Notes: generated by a model from the letters alone, not told the origin. Numbered from the stretch's first letter, positions 8,566-18,194 are shown. The stretch: DNA of 54,631 bases from Lachnospiraceae bacterium UBA7026 (GCA_002494165.1 DLBH01000027.1:1-54631), one strand, 5' to 3'. Made by a program: numbers and translations.

Positions 8566-8841
8566 ATGAATAAAACTGAGTTAATCGCAGCAATCTCTGC
8601 GAATACTGAACTGACAAAAAAAGATGCAGAAAAGGCTCTCAAGGCTTTTGTAGATGTAGTAGGTAACGAGCTCAGCAAGGGTGAGAAGGTTCAGCTTGCA
8701 GGCTTTGGCACTTTCGAAGTAGTTGAGAGGGCTGCCCGCGAAGGAATCAACCCCAGAACCAAAGAGACCATTCAGATCCCGGCTTCCAAGGCTCCGAAAT
8801 TCAAACCCATGAAGTCTCTGAAGGAGAAAGTGAACGCATAA
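8566..8841 (+). CDS. hup: HU family DNA-binding protein
   Basis: Histone-like protein that bends and compacts DNA as a dimer. The 91 residues follow the HU pattern: MNKTELIAAISANTELTKKDAEKALKAFVDVV helices, then GEKVQLAGFGTFEV. The DNA-binding arm is REGINPRTKETIQIPASKAPKFKPMKSLKEKV, including the proline at its tip. It is followed 13 bp later by rqcP, the usual Clostridia order. Confidence 0.97.
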   Translation: MNKTELIAAISANTELTKKDAEKALKAFVDVVGNELSKGEKVQLAGFGTFEVVERAAREGINPRTKETIQIPASKAPKFKPMKSLKEKVNA

Positions 8842-8854
8842 GGCCGTTTTTATT

Positions 8855-9094
8855 ATGAGACTGGATAAGTTTTTAAAGGTCTCCCGCATTATCAAGCGTC
8901 GTACCGTGGCCAATGAAGCCTGCGACGCCGGCCGGGTTTTTGTGAACGGAAAGGCTGCCAAGGCCAGCCTGAACGTCAAAGAGGGCGATATACTGGAGAT
9001 TCAGTTTGGTAACCGGAATGTGAAAGCGGAGATCCTTGATGTGAAGGATACAGCGAAAAAAGAAGAAGCCAAGGAACTATTCCGATACCTGTAA
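8855..9094 (+). CDS. rqcP: RNA-binding S4 domain protein RqcP
   Basis: RqcP (YabO/Hsp15 homologue) works with RqcH in ribosome-associated quality control, helping add C-terminal alanine tails to stalled nascent chains on 50S subunits. The 79-residue protein is almost entirely one S4 domain: MRLDKFLKVSRIIKRRTVANEACDAGRVFVNGKAAKASLNVKEGD. It follows hup directly. In spore-forming relatives yabP and yabQ come next; here a terminator and a membrane protein gene follow instead. Confidence 0.92.
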   Translation: MRLDKFLKVSRIIKRRTVANEACDAGRVFVNGKAAKASLNVKEGDILEIQFGNRNVKAEILDVKDTAKKEEAKELFRYL

Positions 9095-9112
9095 TAACTA
9101 TTTTGATATATT

Positions 9113-9139
9113 GGCCGGCACTGCGTGCCGGCCTTTTTT
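9113..9139 (+). terminator. Terminator after rqcP
   Basis: GGCCGGCA and TGCCGGCC form an 8-bp perfect stem (9113-9120 / 9126-9133) followed by six or more T. The unit hup-rqcP therefore ends here. Confidence 0.9.
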
Positions 9140-9177
9140 AATGAATGCTGTCCCAGAGTAATTCCAGGAGGTTATCC

Positions 9178-12100
9178 ATGAATAAAAAAACATTGATGAA
9201 CCGGTTCGATACCACAGACAGACCCTATCCGGCAGAGGAGGATTTCCCCTTTCTGGCAAGGGGTCTTCTGGCTGCCTTTTACGCGGCCTTTTTCCTGACC
9301 TATCTTCTATTTCATTTTCATCCCGAATCCCGCCTGGTCTATCTGCTGACTTCCGTGGTCCAGATTGTCTACGCACCCGGCATGTTTTTCGCCGCCGGCC
9401 TGCTGGCGGACCAGTACTGCAAAAGGAAAGAGGATCCCGGCTCCTCCTATCTTAAAACGGGCCTGGTCTTTCTGGCCCTCTACGGAGTCATCGGTCTGGT
9501 CATTGATGTAAGCCTCAAGGACTATCCTCTATTTACGGCAATCAAAAACATTATCGGTCTGATCCGGATTCCCGGTTCCAGTTCCATCTTCCTTTCCCTG
9601 GGTGTTCTTTACCTTCTTTGTGCCCTCCTGTGGAAAAAGATCCTGGACCTGCACTCCAATCCGGCCGTCATCATCGCAGTCTGCCTGCTGGGCTTTCTCT
9701 TTGTACTCATTCCCCAGGGTCTGCTGGGCTACAGTGCCATAGGTATCTTTACAGGCGGGGACCGTTTCGGCTGCATACCAATCCTGACCCACCTTTTTGC
9801 CTTTGCATTAGGCTGCATGGCCTCCCAGCGGAAAACGGTTTCCATTATGGAAAAGCAGACTATTATTACCATGATCTCTTTCCTGGTCATCGGAGGCTTC
9901 CTGGCCGTCATCCATAAAAAACCAGCCGCCCAGATTCCCCTGGGCATGGTTGCCGCCGCTGTGGCTGTCCACATCGCTGTCCTTTTGCTGCCCCTCTACA
10001 AGAAGCTGGAGCAGGTCCTCCTGGGTCTCTGGGCAGAGCTTAAGGCCTCCTTTTTCCCTTACATAGATGGGGAAAATGTTATGGATATGAAGGGAGGCAG
10101 AGAGAGGAAAAAGCATATCCTGGGCTATCTGGTCAGCTACACGGCCCTCTTTGCCCTCATCGCTTATATGATCTTCTCCCCCTACCTGGAGGCAAACCGG
10201 TCTCTGATCTGGAGTGTGGATGGCCTGGGTCAGTACATTCCCAAGATTATACGCTTTACCCACTATATTCCTTCCGTATTTGCCGACCTGATCCGGGGCA
10301 GCGGGAACTTCGCCCAGTACGATTTCCGTATAGGACTGGGCGCTCCTGTATCCATCAGCTTTGAGCCTCTTTACTGGCTCAATCTGCTGCTGCCGGCCTC
10401 CCATATAGAAGAAGGCTACAGTGCCCTTGTCATGGTCCGCTATTATCTGGCCGGCCTCAGTATGTCCTGCATGCTCCTCTATTTTAAAAAATCCTTCCGG
10501 ACCTGCCGGATTGCCAGTATTGCCTATGCCTTTTCCGGCTATGCCATATTTGCCGGAACCAGACACAGCCAGTTTATCACTCCCATGATCCTTCTTCCCC
10601 TTCTGGTCATGGCCATGGAAAGATTGATCCGGCATGGAAAATGGTATCTTTTTACCATTCTGACTGCTGTCTCCCTCCTCTGCTCCTACTATTTCCTCTA
10701 TATGAACACCCTGGCCCTGGGCATCTATTTCCTGGCCAGGATTCTCTGCAACAAGGAGCTTAGGACAGTAAAAACCTTCCTATCAAAAAGTCTGCTTATC
10801 ATTGGAACCTACCTCCTTGGTGTGTCCATGGGCATGGTCTCCATCGCCACCGCCTTCGGAAGCTATATGGGCTCAGGCAGGACCAGCGGGGGCAAGCTCG
10901 CCAAGTTCCTGACTACGACCCCTCTTTACTACAGGGCCGAATGGATTCCGGACTTTTTAGTCGCCTTTATCTCAGACTCCTTTGCCCCGGGCATGTGGCT
11001 GAAACTGGGGGTCGCACCCCTGGCTCTTTTCGCCGTCATTCTTCTTTTTACCAGAAAAAGGCGGTCGGAGCTCAGGGCCATGTTCCTCTTATATACCCTA
11101 TTCTGCCTCTTCCCGGTCTTTGGATTTATTTTCAGTGGTTTCGGCAGCGTGACCAACCGCTGGGTCTATATCTATGTCCTTCTGATCATCTATCTGCTTG
11201 CGGACAATATGGACAGCTTTGAAGGCCTCAGCCAGAGGGAGCTGGGACTGATGACAGGACTTACAGTCTTTTATGTCCTCCTCATCTCCTTCTCCCACAA
11301 ATTCCACACGGAAGAAGCCATGATGGCCCTGGCCTTTTTACTTTTGACCTACGCGGTAATCCTGCTCCAGAATTTCGGCTATTTCAAGAGCCGGTCCTTC
11401 GGAGGAAAGCAGATTTTAGCTCTCATTGTCCTTCTTAGTGTCGTCATCAACGCCAACCTTTATATTACTTCAGAAGGCAAGGACCAGAGCCACCTGGATA
11501 CCTATGTGGAAAACGGCAAGGCCAGGTCCCGGATGACCAGTATGGCTCTCAAAAAGCTGCCGGAGGTTCCCGGCTATGATCCCTCAGACTTCTTCAGAAG
11601 TGTCAGCCTGGAGGGCAAGGGCAGCACCCGGTCGTCCAGCCTGATTCTGGGTTACAATGACATCGCAACCTTTACCAGTACCCTGAACCGGGGGATCGTC
11701 AATTATAACCGGGCCATGGGTAACTGCCACTGGGATATGGTCTCTGTCTATGACTACAATGCCCGGACCTATATGAATGAACTGGCCAGTGTCCGCTATA
11801 TAGGCGCTTCCTCCAAGGATACCGTTGCCATGCCTTATGGCTATGAGGAAGTCTACAGCTTCTCCGGCAAATCCAGGGATTATAAGATTTATGAAAACAA
11901 ATACGCCCTTCCCCTGGGTTATACCTACGACAAGGTTATCCCGGAAAGCCAGGCGGCTGAGCTTTCCGCTGCCCAGCGCCAGGAACTTACCATGGCAGGG
12001 GCCATCATCGATGATGAGAAAATTAAGGAGGATGCCTTCCTTAATATCCAGACAAAGAATGTATCCGACCTTCCTCTCAGTTGTGAAAGAAAGGAAATAA

Positions 12101-12822
12101 GCAGCATGGAGGCCGGACCCGGCCTTGTCCTGTCAGAAGGCATGATTACCATAGAGGAACCTATGGCCCAGCTGACACTCCATTTCGACGGTACTCGCCA
12201 TGCGGAAACCTATGTCAGTCTCAAAGGTGATATTTACGCGGAGCCTGACTCCAAAGAACACTTTATAAAGACCGATATCGAAGCCGAAGATATGAGCTAC
12301 CAGTATAAGTTCCGTATAGACTCTTACTCCACAGGTCAGGATGAATTCCTTTTCAATCTGGGTTACCACGATGACGCCATCGATTCCTGTACCCTGACCT
12401 TCCTGGCTCCCGGCCAGATCAGCTATTCAGACCTGGCAGTCTATTCCCAGACCATGGAAGACTACACCCAGAAGGCCCTTGCCCTCAGGGAAAATGCTTT
12501 GGAAAATGTTTCCGTCAGCAACAACACGGTGACCGGGGATATCCGGCTCGACCAGGATAAACTGCTGCTCTTATCCACCCCCTACCAGAAGGGCTGGACA
12601 GCCACTGTTGACGGAAAGAAGACCGACCTCTACCAGGTTAACTACCAGTATATGGGCCTTCATGTCCCTGCGGGAAATCACCAGATCCGGCTCCATTACC
12701 AGATGCCCGGCCTCAGGCTGGCCTTCCTGGTGACCGGGGCAGGTCTCCTGGTCTTCGCCGCCATCATAATCTTTAACTACATCCGCAAAAAGCAAAGGGC
12801 GGCCAGGGAAAAAGTAAGTTAG
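9178..12822 (+). CDS. YfhO-family membrane protein with an extra N-terminal membrane domain
   Basis: The 1214-residue integral membrane protein has two parts. From about residue 315 on it is a YfhO-type GT-C protein: the first membrane helix precedes an extracytoplasmic loop with WSVDGLGQYIPKI, then IRGSGNFAQYDFRIGLG, a dozen helices, and a soluble C-terminal domain ending in a last helix. YfhO proteins use lipid-linked sugars to glycosylate wall or lipoteichoic acids. The first ~300 residues are an additional bundle of about nine helices resembling acyltransferase-3/OpgC membrane domains (VYAPGMFFAAGLLADQY), not part of usual YfhO (about 850-900 residues). The ATG at 9178 follows AGGAGG. It converges with the wzx operon. 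Confidence 0.82.
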   Translation: MNKKTLMNRFDTTDRPYPAEEDFPFLARGLLAAFYAAFFLTYLLFHFHPESRLVYLLTSVVQIVYAPGMFFAAGLLADQYCKRKEDPGSSYLKTGLVFLALYGVIGLVIDVSLKDYPLFTAIKNIIGLIRIPGSSSIFLSLGVLYLLCALLWKKILDLHSNPAVIIAVCLLGFLFVLIPQGLLGYSAIGIFTGGDRFGCIPILTHLFAFALGCMASQRKTVSIMEKQTIITMISFLVIGGFLAVIHKKPAAQIPLGMVAAAVAVHIAVLLLPLYKKLEQVLLGLWAELKASFFPYIDGENVMDMKGGRERKKHILGYLVSYTALFALIAYMIFSPYLEANRSLIWSVDGLGQYIPKIIRFTHYIPSVFADLIRGSGNFAQYDFRIGLGAPVSISFEPLYWLNLLLPASHIEEGYSALVMVRYYLAGLSMSCMLLYFKKSFRTCRIASIAYAFSGYAIFAGTRHSQFITPMILLPLLVMAMERLIRHGKWYLFTILTAVSLLCSYYFLYMNTLALGIYFLARILCNKELRTVKTFLSKSLLIIGTYLLGVSMGMVSIATAFGSYMGSGRTSGGKLAKFLTTTPLYYRAEWIPDFLVAFISDSFAPGMWLKLGVAPLALFAVILLFTRKRRSELRAMFLLYTLFCLFPVFGFIFSGFGSVTNRWVYIYVLLIIYLLADNMDSFEGLSQRELGLMTGLTVFYVLLISFSHKFHTEEAMMALAFLLLTYAVILLQNFGYFKSRSFGGKQILALIVLLSVVINANLYITSEGKDQSHLDTYVENGKARSRMTSMALKKLPEVPGYDPSDFFRSVSLEGKGSTRSSSLILGYNDIATFTSTLNRGIVNYNRAMGNCHWDMVSVYDYNARTYMNELASVRYIGASSKDTVAMPYGYEEVYSFSGKSRDYKIYENKYALPLGYTYDKVIPESQAAELSAAQRQELTMAGAIIDDEKIKEDAFLNIQTKNVSDLPLSCERKEISSMEAGPGLVLSEGMITIEEPMAQLTLHFDGTRHAETYVSLKGDIYAEPDSKEHFIKTDIEAEDMSYQYKFRIDSYSTGQDEFLFNLGYHDDAIDSCTLTFLAPGQISYSDLAVYSQTMEDYTQKALALRENALENVSVSNNTVTGDIRLDQDKLLLLSTPYQKGWTATVDGKKTDLYQVNYQYMGLHVPAGNHQIRLHYQMPGLRLAFLVTGAGLLVFAAIIIFNYIRKKQRAAREKVS

Positions 12823-12857
12823 AACATGTCCACACAAACAGTATAACCATAACCAAA

Positions 12858-12916
12858 AAAAGCCTCCCGCCCGGGAGACCCTGGTCCAGGGTCCCCTGCA
12901 GGCAGGAGGCTTTTTT
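12858..12916. terminator. Bidirectional terminator between yfhO-like gene and wzx
   Basis: AGCCTCC (12861-12867) pairs with GGAGGC (12905-12910) around an inner GGGACCCTGG / CCAGGGTCCC-like hairpin. A-rich sequence lies on the left and TTTTTT on the right, serving both converging units. Confidence 0.85.
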
Positions 12917-12938
12917 CGTGTCTGTGTCTGATTCAGTT

Positions 12939-14438
12939 TTATTTCTTCTTTTTCCGGATCAGCTTCAGAGCCATCTCCAGCTGGGGCCTCAGAATAAAGA
13001 GGGCCGCTGCCATAACCACAAGCATAACCAGGTAGCGGACAAACCAGGGCAGGCCGAAAAGTCCCATAGTAGCGATATTGACTACCGCATAAACCAGGGC
13101 GATAATCACGGTCTTGTGGAGAGGTACGATAACCTTGCCGGTAATCCTGTACTCCAGGAAGCCCTGAACCAACAGCAGGATCAGGTAGCTGAAGGCTGTG
13201 GTGTAGGCTGCCGCCATATAGCCAAAGAGCAGGATACAGATATAATTCAGGATCACGTTAAGAAACATGGTCACGATGGTTCCCGCAGCCACATAGCGGG
13301 TCTTCTTGTAATAGTTCTGAATCGCGGAATAACTGTAGCTGTAGAAACGGAACAGGGTTCCCGTCACCATGGGGGCGATCAGGTATACCGCCATACGGTA
13401 CTCCTTGGATCCCAGGATGGCAATTTCCTCCGGGGCCAGAATAACCAGCAGCCAGGACAGGATTCCAAAAGCATGCATAACCGCCGTCCAGGGCTTCTCG
13501 ATATCCGCCGTCTCATCCCTGGATATCTTTTCATATAACCAGGGAATCCAGGCATTCCAGACAGAGTCCTCCAGGATCCAGATGATAAAGGATACGGTGG
13601 TGGCCAGGGCAAAAATACCGGTCTGAGCATCACCGATCATAGACTGGATCATGATTTTATCCGACTGGTTCATGATCTGGATGGACAGGGCCTCTGGAAT
13701 CAAGGGCAGGCTGTAGGCCAGACCGTATTTCCAATAACCTTTGTTGAAAAAGGTCCGTCCCTGGGTCCAGAGAAGGATGGCGATCATAGCCCCGCCGATA
13801 ATCTGGGGAGTGTAGTAACCGATAATCCTGCGATGGACCAGCTGGTCATAGAGACCCTGAATTCTTCCCTGGTATATCAGGTAAATGGACAGGATCGTGC
13901 CGGGAACTATGGTCAGCAGGGTCGCCATGGTGGAAAACTTGTAGCGCAGCATCTGCTTGTCCCTTCTCTGCAGATAAAGCATGCTGGTGTAAGTAAACAC
14001 ATAGAGGAAGCAGGTGTAGAACATCAGGTCATCCATACGGCAGAACCGCTGGACCGGTTCCTTAAAGATCATACAGATTCCAAAGATGACCCCGATGGCC
14101 AGATAGGAAAGAGTATGAACACTGGAAATATAGGAATTATATTTTTCTTTGTAATCATATTTGGCCACATCCGCACTCTTCCAAAGGCAGAGGGACATGG
14201 TCGGATAGGCGATCAGGAGCCATGATTCGTAGACTCTGATCTGCCCGTACTGGGCCTGGGACAAAAGCCGGGTGTAGACCGGCGTCACGGCAAAGGTAAG
14301 TCCCCGGACCATCAGCTGGGCCAGGACGAAGAAAAAACCTGAGGTAAGCGCCCTCTTGTTCAGGGAAGCCTTGGCAGTCTTCTCCGCTGGCTTGTATTCT
14401 TTTACATCGGACATGGATATGTCCTCACTTTCTGTCAT
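12939..14438 (-). CDS. Polysaccharide flippase of the MOP superfamily (Wzx-like)
   Basis: Likely exports a lipid-linked oligosaccharide or similar carrier across the membrane. About 499 residues with some 12-14 membrane segments. The first begins after a charged start at TSGFFFVLAQLMVRGLTFAVTPVYTRLLSQAQYGQ, the hallmark of Wzx/RfbX proteins; the C-terminus is lysine-rich. Start choice is uncertain: GTG 14453, ATG 14438 and ATG 14414 (GTGAGG 8 nt upstream) are all possible, and 14438 is given. It is the last gene of lysA-galE-capK-wzx. Confidence 0.85.
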   Translation of the reverse strand: MTESEDISMSDVKEYKPAEKTAKASLNKRALTSGFFFVLAQLMVRGLTFAVTPVYTRLLSQAQYGQIRVYESWLLIAYPTMSLCLWKSADVAKYDYKEKYNSYISSVHTLSYLAIGVIFGICMIFKEPVQRFCRMDDLMFYTCFLYVFTYTSMLYLQRRDKQMLRYKFSTMATLLTIVPGTILSIYLIYQGRIQGLYDQLVHRRIIGYYTPQIIGGAMIAILLWTQGRTFFNKGYWKYGLAYSLPLIPEALSIQIMNQSDKIMIQSMIGDAQTGIFALATTVSFIIWILEDSVWNAWIPWLYEKISRDETADIEKPWTAVMHAFGILSWLLVILAPEEIAILGSKEYRMAVYLIAPMVTGTLFRFYSYSYSAIQNYYKKTRYVAAGTIVTMFLNVILNYICILLFGYMAAAYTTAFSYLILLLVQGFLEYRITGKVIVPLHKTVIIALVYAVVNIATMGLFGLPWFVRYLVMLVVMAAALFILRPQLEMALKLIRKKKK

Positions 14439-14453
14439 CGTTCTTTGAGCCAC

Positions 14454-15743
14454 CTATTGTACCTTACAGACAATCATACGGAGCTTGCCGTTTTTGTCGG
14501 GCGGGATGGAATCCATCCACTCGTATTCTATCTCAAATGGGTGCTTAAACTTGGCGTTGAGTTTCTCTGTCAGCTCCCGCTCCACCTGGGCCGTGGACTT
14601 GTCGGAAATCTCCTTGTTCTGGACACACTGGATATGGATCCTGTGCCAGTCCTCCTGGATAAAGCGGATCTGGAAGACATCCTCGCAGTGGGCGATGATG
14701 GGGGCGATCTCAAAGAAGGTAGTCACCTCGCCACTCTCATAGCGGAAGAAATCATTCATCCTGCCCTGGACACTGGTGATAAAACGGACACCGTTTCTCA
14801 TGACGCAGGTTCCCCGGTCGCCGATGGCATAGTTAATCAGGGGCAGGTCAGTCTTGTAGAGGGGAGTTACCACGATATTACCCTCCTTAGCCGGATGACC
14901 CTGCTCATCGTAAATATTAACCACGAAGGAGTCATTGTGGACTACGTATTCATCACTGTCGAAAAGACGGACCATGGCCGCCCCGGTCTCCGCCGTCCCG
15001 TAGGAGTCTATGATGCCGGGTCCCAGGATCTCATGGAAAAGCTTCCTTGCCGTATCATCAATCTTTTCTCCTGTAGGGCAGTAATATTTTGGCTTGGCCA
15101 GGGCCACATTATTCTGCTTGCAATAGAGGCAGAGTCTCATGAACTCGCTTTTATTCATATAAAGAAAGTCCGGTTTGTAGGCATTAATCTGCTTTACCAT
15201 CTCCGGCTCCGGATCATACTGGGACACGAAACCCCTGCGTAGGATACCGAAGTGCTGCAGGAAGGTATCGCTGCCGCCGGTGATGCTGTGGGCACTCTTG
15301 CGGCTCATAGTTTTCCCGATGAAGGGATTGTAGCCGGCCACCATCATTACCCGGAACCAGTTGGCCATATTGAAAGCCTTCTCCCTGGGAGATACCAGCA
15401 GCATCAGGGGAACTCCCGATGACCCGCTGGTGGTATCGTGAAACCAGTCCTCATATTTAGGGTCTTTGGCCTCCTCATTCATCCAGGCCCTCAGCTCATC
15501 CTTGGTGAGCAGGGGAAGCTTGGAAAGGTCATCGCCGCAGCGGATATCCCCGGGCTTTACACCGGCCCGGTCAAACCTCTCCCTGTAGAAGGGGATCTTA
15601 TAGGCTTTTTTCACCAGCTTGCGGACCCTTCTGTCCTGGGTCTTCATCACCGGGCCGAAATCATCCGGAATCTTTGTTTTCATTTTAAATAAGTCAAAGA
15701 AAAGCAGTACATTGACCATTTTTCTTTCCAGCTTTTCAAACAT
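14454..15743 (-). CDS. Adenylate-forming enzyme of the PaaK/CapK family
   Basis: Related to phenylacetate-CoA ligase and to CapK of capsule clusters; it should activate a carboxylate with ATP. The 429 residues carry the P-loop-like TTSGSSGVPLML near 104, YCPTGEKIDD, the A5-type SYGTAETGAAMV near 244, TPLYKTDLPLINYAIGDRG with the conserved aspartate, and GKLRMIVCKVQ at the end where the catalytic lysine of the swinging domain would lie. A true CoA ligase role is not evident. Its place between galE and a flippase gene suggests it modifies an exported glycopolymer. The substrate is unknown. Confidence 0.8.
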   Translation of the reverse strand: MFEKLERKMVNVLLFFDLFKMKTKIPDDFGPVMKTQDRRVRKLVKKAYKIPFYRERFDRAGVKPGDIRCGDDLSKLPLLTKDELRAWMNEEAKDPKYEDWFHDTTSGSSGVPLMLLVSPREKAFNMANWFRVMMVAGYNPFIGKTMSRKSAHSITGGSDTFLQHFGILRRGFVSQYDPEPEMVKQINAYKPDFLYMNKSEFMRLCLYCKQNNVALAKPKYYCPTGEKIDDTARKLFHEILGPGIIDSYGTAETGAAMVRLFDSDEYVVHNDSFVVNIYDEQGHPAKEGNIVVTPLYKTDLPLINYAIGDRGTCVMRNGVRFITSVQGRMNDFFRYESGEVTTFFEIAPIIAHCEDVFQIRFIQEDWHRIHIQCVQNKEISDKSTAQVERELTEKLNAKFKHPFEIEYEWMDSIPPDKNGKLRMIVCKVQ

Positions 15744-15810
15744 GGTCCTCTATCCTTTCTTCTTTAATTCTCTATAAATCTAATCCAGCTAGTATATTCT
15801 ATGCTCTATG

Positions 15811-16839
15811 TCAAGACTGGTCCTGGTCCCTGAAGCCATTGGGATTATTTTTCTGCCAGTTCCAGGAATCCACACACATATCCCTGAGATCCCTTTTGGT
15901 CTTCCAGCCCAGGATCCGCTCCGCCTTGGAGGCATCCGCGTAGACTGAAGGCAGATCACCGGCTCTTCTTGCTCCGATCACATAGGGCACCGGCACGCCG
16001 TTGGCCTTCTCAAAGGTATTGACGATGTCAAGGACACTGTAAGGCTTGCCTGTTCCCAGATTGAAAATCTCTACGCCCTTGTGGTCAGCGGCATACTCTA
16101 CCGCTTTCAGATGACCGTTGGCCAGGTCCATGACATGGATATAATCTCTCAGACAGGTTCCGTCCGGCGTGTCATAGTCGCCTCCGAAAATGGTCAGCTT
16201 GTCCCTGCGGCCCACGGCTGTCTGGGAGACAAAGGGCATCAGGTTGTTGGGGATACCCTGGGGATCCTCACCAATCTTACCGGATTCATGGGCGCCGATG
16301 GGATTGAAATACCGCAGCAAAATCACAGACATATCCGGATCCGCATGGGCCGTATCCGTGAGAATCTGCTCCATCATGGCCTTGGTCCAGCCATAGGGAT
16401 TGGAACAGCTGCCCCGCGGCATGGTCTCCACGTAGGGAGACTCATTTTCTTCCCCGTAGACTGTGGCGGAAGATGAGAATACGATTCTCTTTACTCCGGC
16501 CTCCTTCATGCACTCGAGGAGGGTGAGGGTGGTATCAATATTATTTCTGTAGTATTCCACCGGTTTTTCCACGGATTCGCCCACAGCCTTAAGGCCTGCG
16601 AAATGGATGACACAGTCGACAGCCTCCCGGTCAAATATATTCTTCACTGCCTCTTTATCCCTCACATCTGCCTCATAGACAGCCATATCTTTTCCTGTAA
16701 TCTCCCGGACTCTCTCTAAGGATCTGGGACTGGAATTACAGTAATTGTCAACCACTACCACGTCATGGCCTGCCTCAAGAAGCTCTACCGCCGTGTGGGA
16801 TCCTATAAAACCGGCACCGCCGGCAAGTAATATTTTCAT
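15811..16839 (-). CDS. galE: UDP-glucose 4-epimerase
   Basis: Interconverts UDP-glucose and UDP-galactose using tightly bound NAD. The 342-residue extended SDR shows the Rossmann motif GGAGFIGSHTAVELL near 6-20, VVDNYCNS, FSSSATVYG with the catalytic serine, NPYGWTKAMMEQ with the Tyr-x3-Lys pair, and RYFNPIGAHESGKIGEDPQGIPNNLMPF, a GalE signature. An AGGAGATAGC site precedes the ATG. It follows the lysA-like gene by 48 bp and precedes the capK-like gene by 67 bp, so UDP-galactose may feed the same polymer. Confidence 0.95.
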   Translation of the reverse strand: MKILLAGGAGFIGSHTAVELLEAGHDVVVVDNYCNSSPRSLERVREITGKDMAVYEADVRDKEAVKNIFDREAVDCVIHFAGLKAVGESVEKPVEYYRNNIDTTLTLLECMKEAGVKRIVFSSSATVYGEENESPYVETMPRGSCSNPYGWTKAMMEQILTDTAHADPDMSVILLRYFNPIGAHESGKIGEDPQGIPNNLMPFVSQTAVGRRDKLTIFGGDYDTPDGTCLRDYIHVMDLANGHLKAVEYAADHKGVEIFNLGTGKPYSVLDIVNTFEKANGVPVPYVIGARRAGDLPSVYADASKAERILGWKTKRDLRDMCVDSWNWQKNNPNGFRDQDQS

Positions 16840-16887
16840 TCCTGCTATCTCCTTTTTCTCCCGGCTCTTTGTCCTTACAGCCCGGGT

Positions 16888-18141
16888 CTAGAAATCAAAG
16901 CCTTCCACAGTGGCGAAATAGTCTTCAACGGTTTCCGGCCTGCGGATCATTCTGCAGCCGCCATCCTCCTGTAAAAGAAGCTCCGCACTCTTGAGCTTAC
17001 CGTTGTAATTGTAACCCATGGCAAAACCGTGGGCTCCGGTATCATGGATGACCAGCAGGTCTCCGATGTCAATCTTGGGCAGCTTTCTGTCGATGGCAAA
17101 CTTATCATTGTTCTCGCAGAGAGATCCCACCACGTCGTAGACATGGTCACAGGGAGCATTCTCCTTGCCCATGACAGTGATATGATGGTAGGCCCCGTAC
17201 ATGGCCGGTCTCATCAGGTTGACAGCGCAGGCGTCCACACCGATATATTCCTTATAAATATGCTTCTCATGAATTGCCTTTACTACCAGATGTCCATGGG
17301 GACCTGTCATAAAGCGGCCCAGCTCTGTCTTCAGCTTCACATCACCCATACCAGCCGGCACAAGAATCTTCTCGTAGGCCTCCTGGACGCCCTTGCCGAT
17401 GGCAAAGATATCATTGGGCTCCTGGTCCGGTCTGTAGGGGATGCCGACGCCGCCGGAAAGATTAATGAAATCAATGTGGACATCCAGGTTCTCGTGGAGT
17501 TCCACCGCCAGATTAAAGAGGATGGAGGCCAGGACCGGATAGTACTCATTGGACACGGTATTGCTGGCCAGGAAGGAGTGGATACCGAACTCCTTGACGC
17601 CTTCCTTTTTCAGTCTTTTAAAAGCCTCAAACATCTGGGCCTTGGTCATGCCATACTTGGCGTCGCCGGGATTATCCATGATGTCCGTTCCCAGATTGAA
17701 GAAACCGCCAGGATTGTAACGGCAGCAGATTCTCTCCGGAATCCCGCAGGCTTCCTTGAGGAAATCGATATGAGTAATGTCATCCAGATTGATATAGGCT
17801 CCCAGCTTGTCGGCTAAAATAAACTCCTCCTCCGGTGTCTCATTGGAAGAAAACATGATGGAATCGCCGTCCGCAAAGCCGCAGCGCTCACTCATAATCA
17901 GCTCTGTCAGGGAGGAACAGTCAACACCGCAGCCCTCTTCCTTGAGAATCTTCAGGATGGCCGGTGTGGGCGTCGCCTTCACAGCGAAATACTCTCTGAA
18001 GCCCTCATTCCATGAAAATGCCTCTTTCAGGTCCCTGGCGGTCTGCCGGATTCCTTTCTCGTCGTACAAATGGAAAGGTGTCGGGTAAGTCTTCACGATC
18101 TCGTCGAGCTGTTCTTTCGTTACAAACGGCGTCTTTACCAT
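16888..18141 (-). CDS. lysA: Diaminopimelate decarboxylase-like PLP enzyme
   Basis: Fold type III PLP decarboxylase that most likely makes lysine from meso-diaminopimelate. The 417 residues contain the PLP lysine in YFAVKATPTPAIL (Lys55), GCGVDCSSLTEL, the HSFLASNTV histidine, glycine-rich NLSGGVGIPY, ELGRFMTGPHG, VGSLCENNDKFA with the active-site cysteine, and GAHGFAMGYNYNG. Several blocks differ slightly from standard LysA (SGGVG for GGGFG, ELGR for EPGR), so it belongs to the variant long known in Lachnospiraceae-type genomes. It heads the operon leading to galE, capK-like and wzx. No lysine riboswitch is seen in its short leader. Confidence 0.85.
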   Translation of the reverse strand: MVKTPFVTKEQLDEIVKTYPTPFHLYDEKGIRQTARDLKEAFSWNEGFREYFAVKATPTPAILKILKEEGCGVDCSSLTELIMSERCGFADGDSIMFSSNETPEEEFILADKLGAYINLDDITHIDFLKEACGIPERICCRYNPGGFFNLGTDIMDNPGDAKYGMTKAQMFEAFKRLKKEGVKEFGIHSFLASNTVSNEYYPVLASILFNLAVELHENLDVHIDFINLSGGVGIPYRPDQEPNDIFAIGKGVQEAYEKILVPAGMGDVKLKTELGRFMTGPHGHLVVKAIHEKHIYKEYIGVDACAVNLMRPAMYGAYHHITVMGKENAPCDHVYDVVGSLCENNDKFAIDRKLPKIDIGDLLVIHDTGAHGFAMGYNYNGKLKSAELLLQEDGGCRMIRRPETVEDYFATVEGFDF

Positions 18142-18169
18142 AATTAAAAATCCTTTCTTACTCTATAAG

Positions 18170-18194
18170 TAATCCGCCAGAATCCGACGGATTA
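18170..18194 (-). promoter_or_regulatory. Inverted repeat in the lysA leader
   Basis: TAATCCG (18170-18176) and CGGATTA (18188-18194) form an inverted repeat about 23 nt downstream of the lysA -10 box. It could be a repressor operator or an RNA hairpin. No T-run follows, so it is not a plain terminator. Confidence 0.5.
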
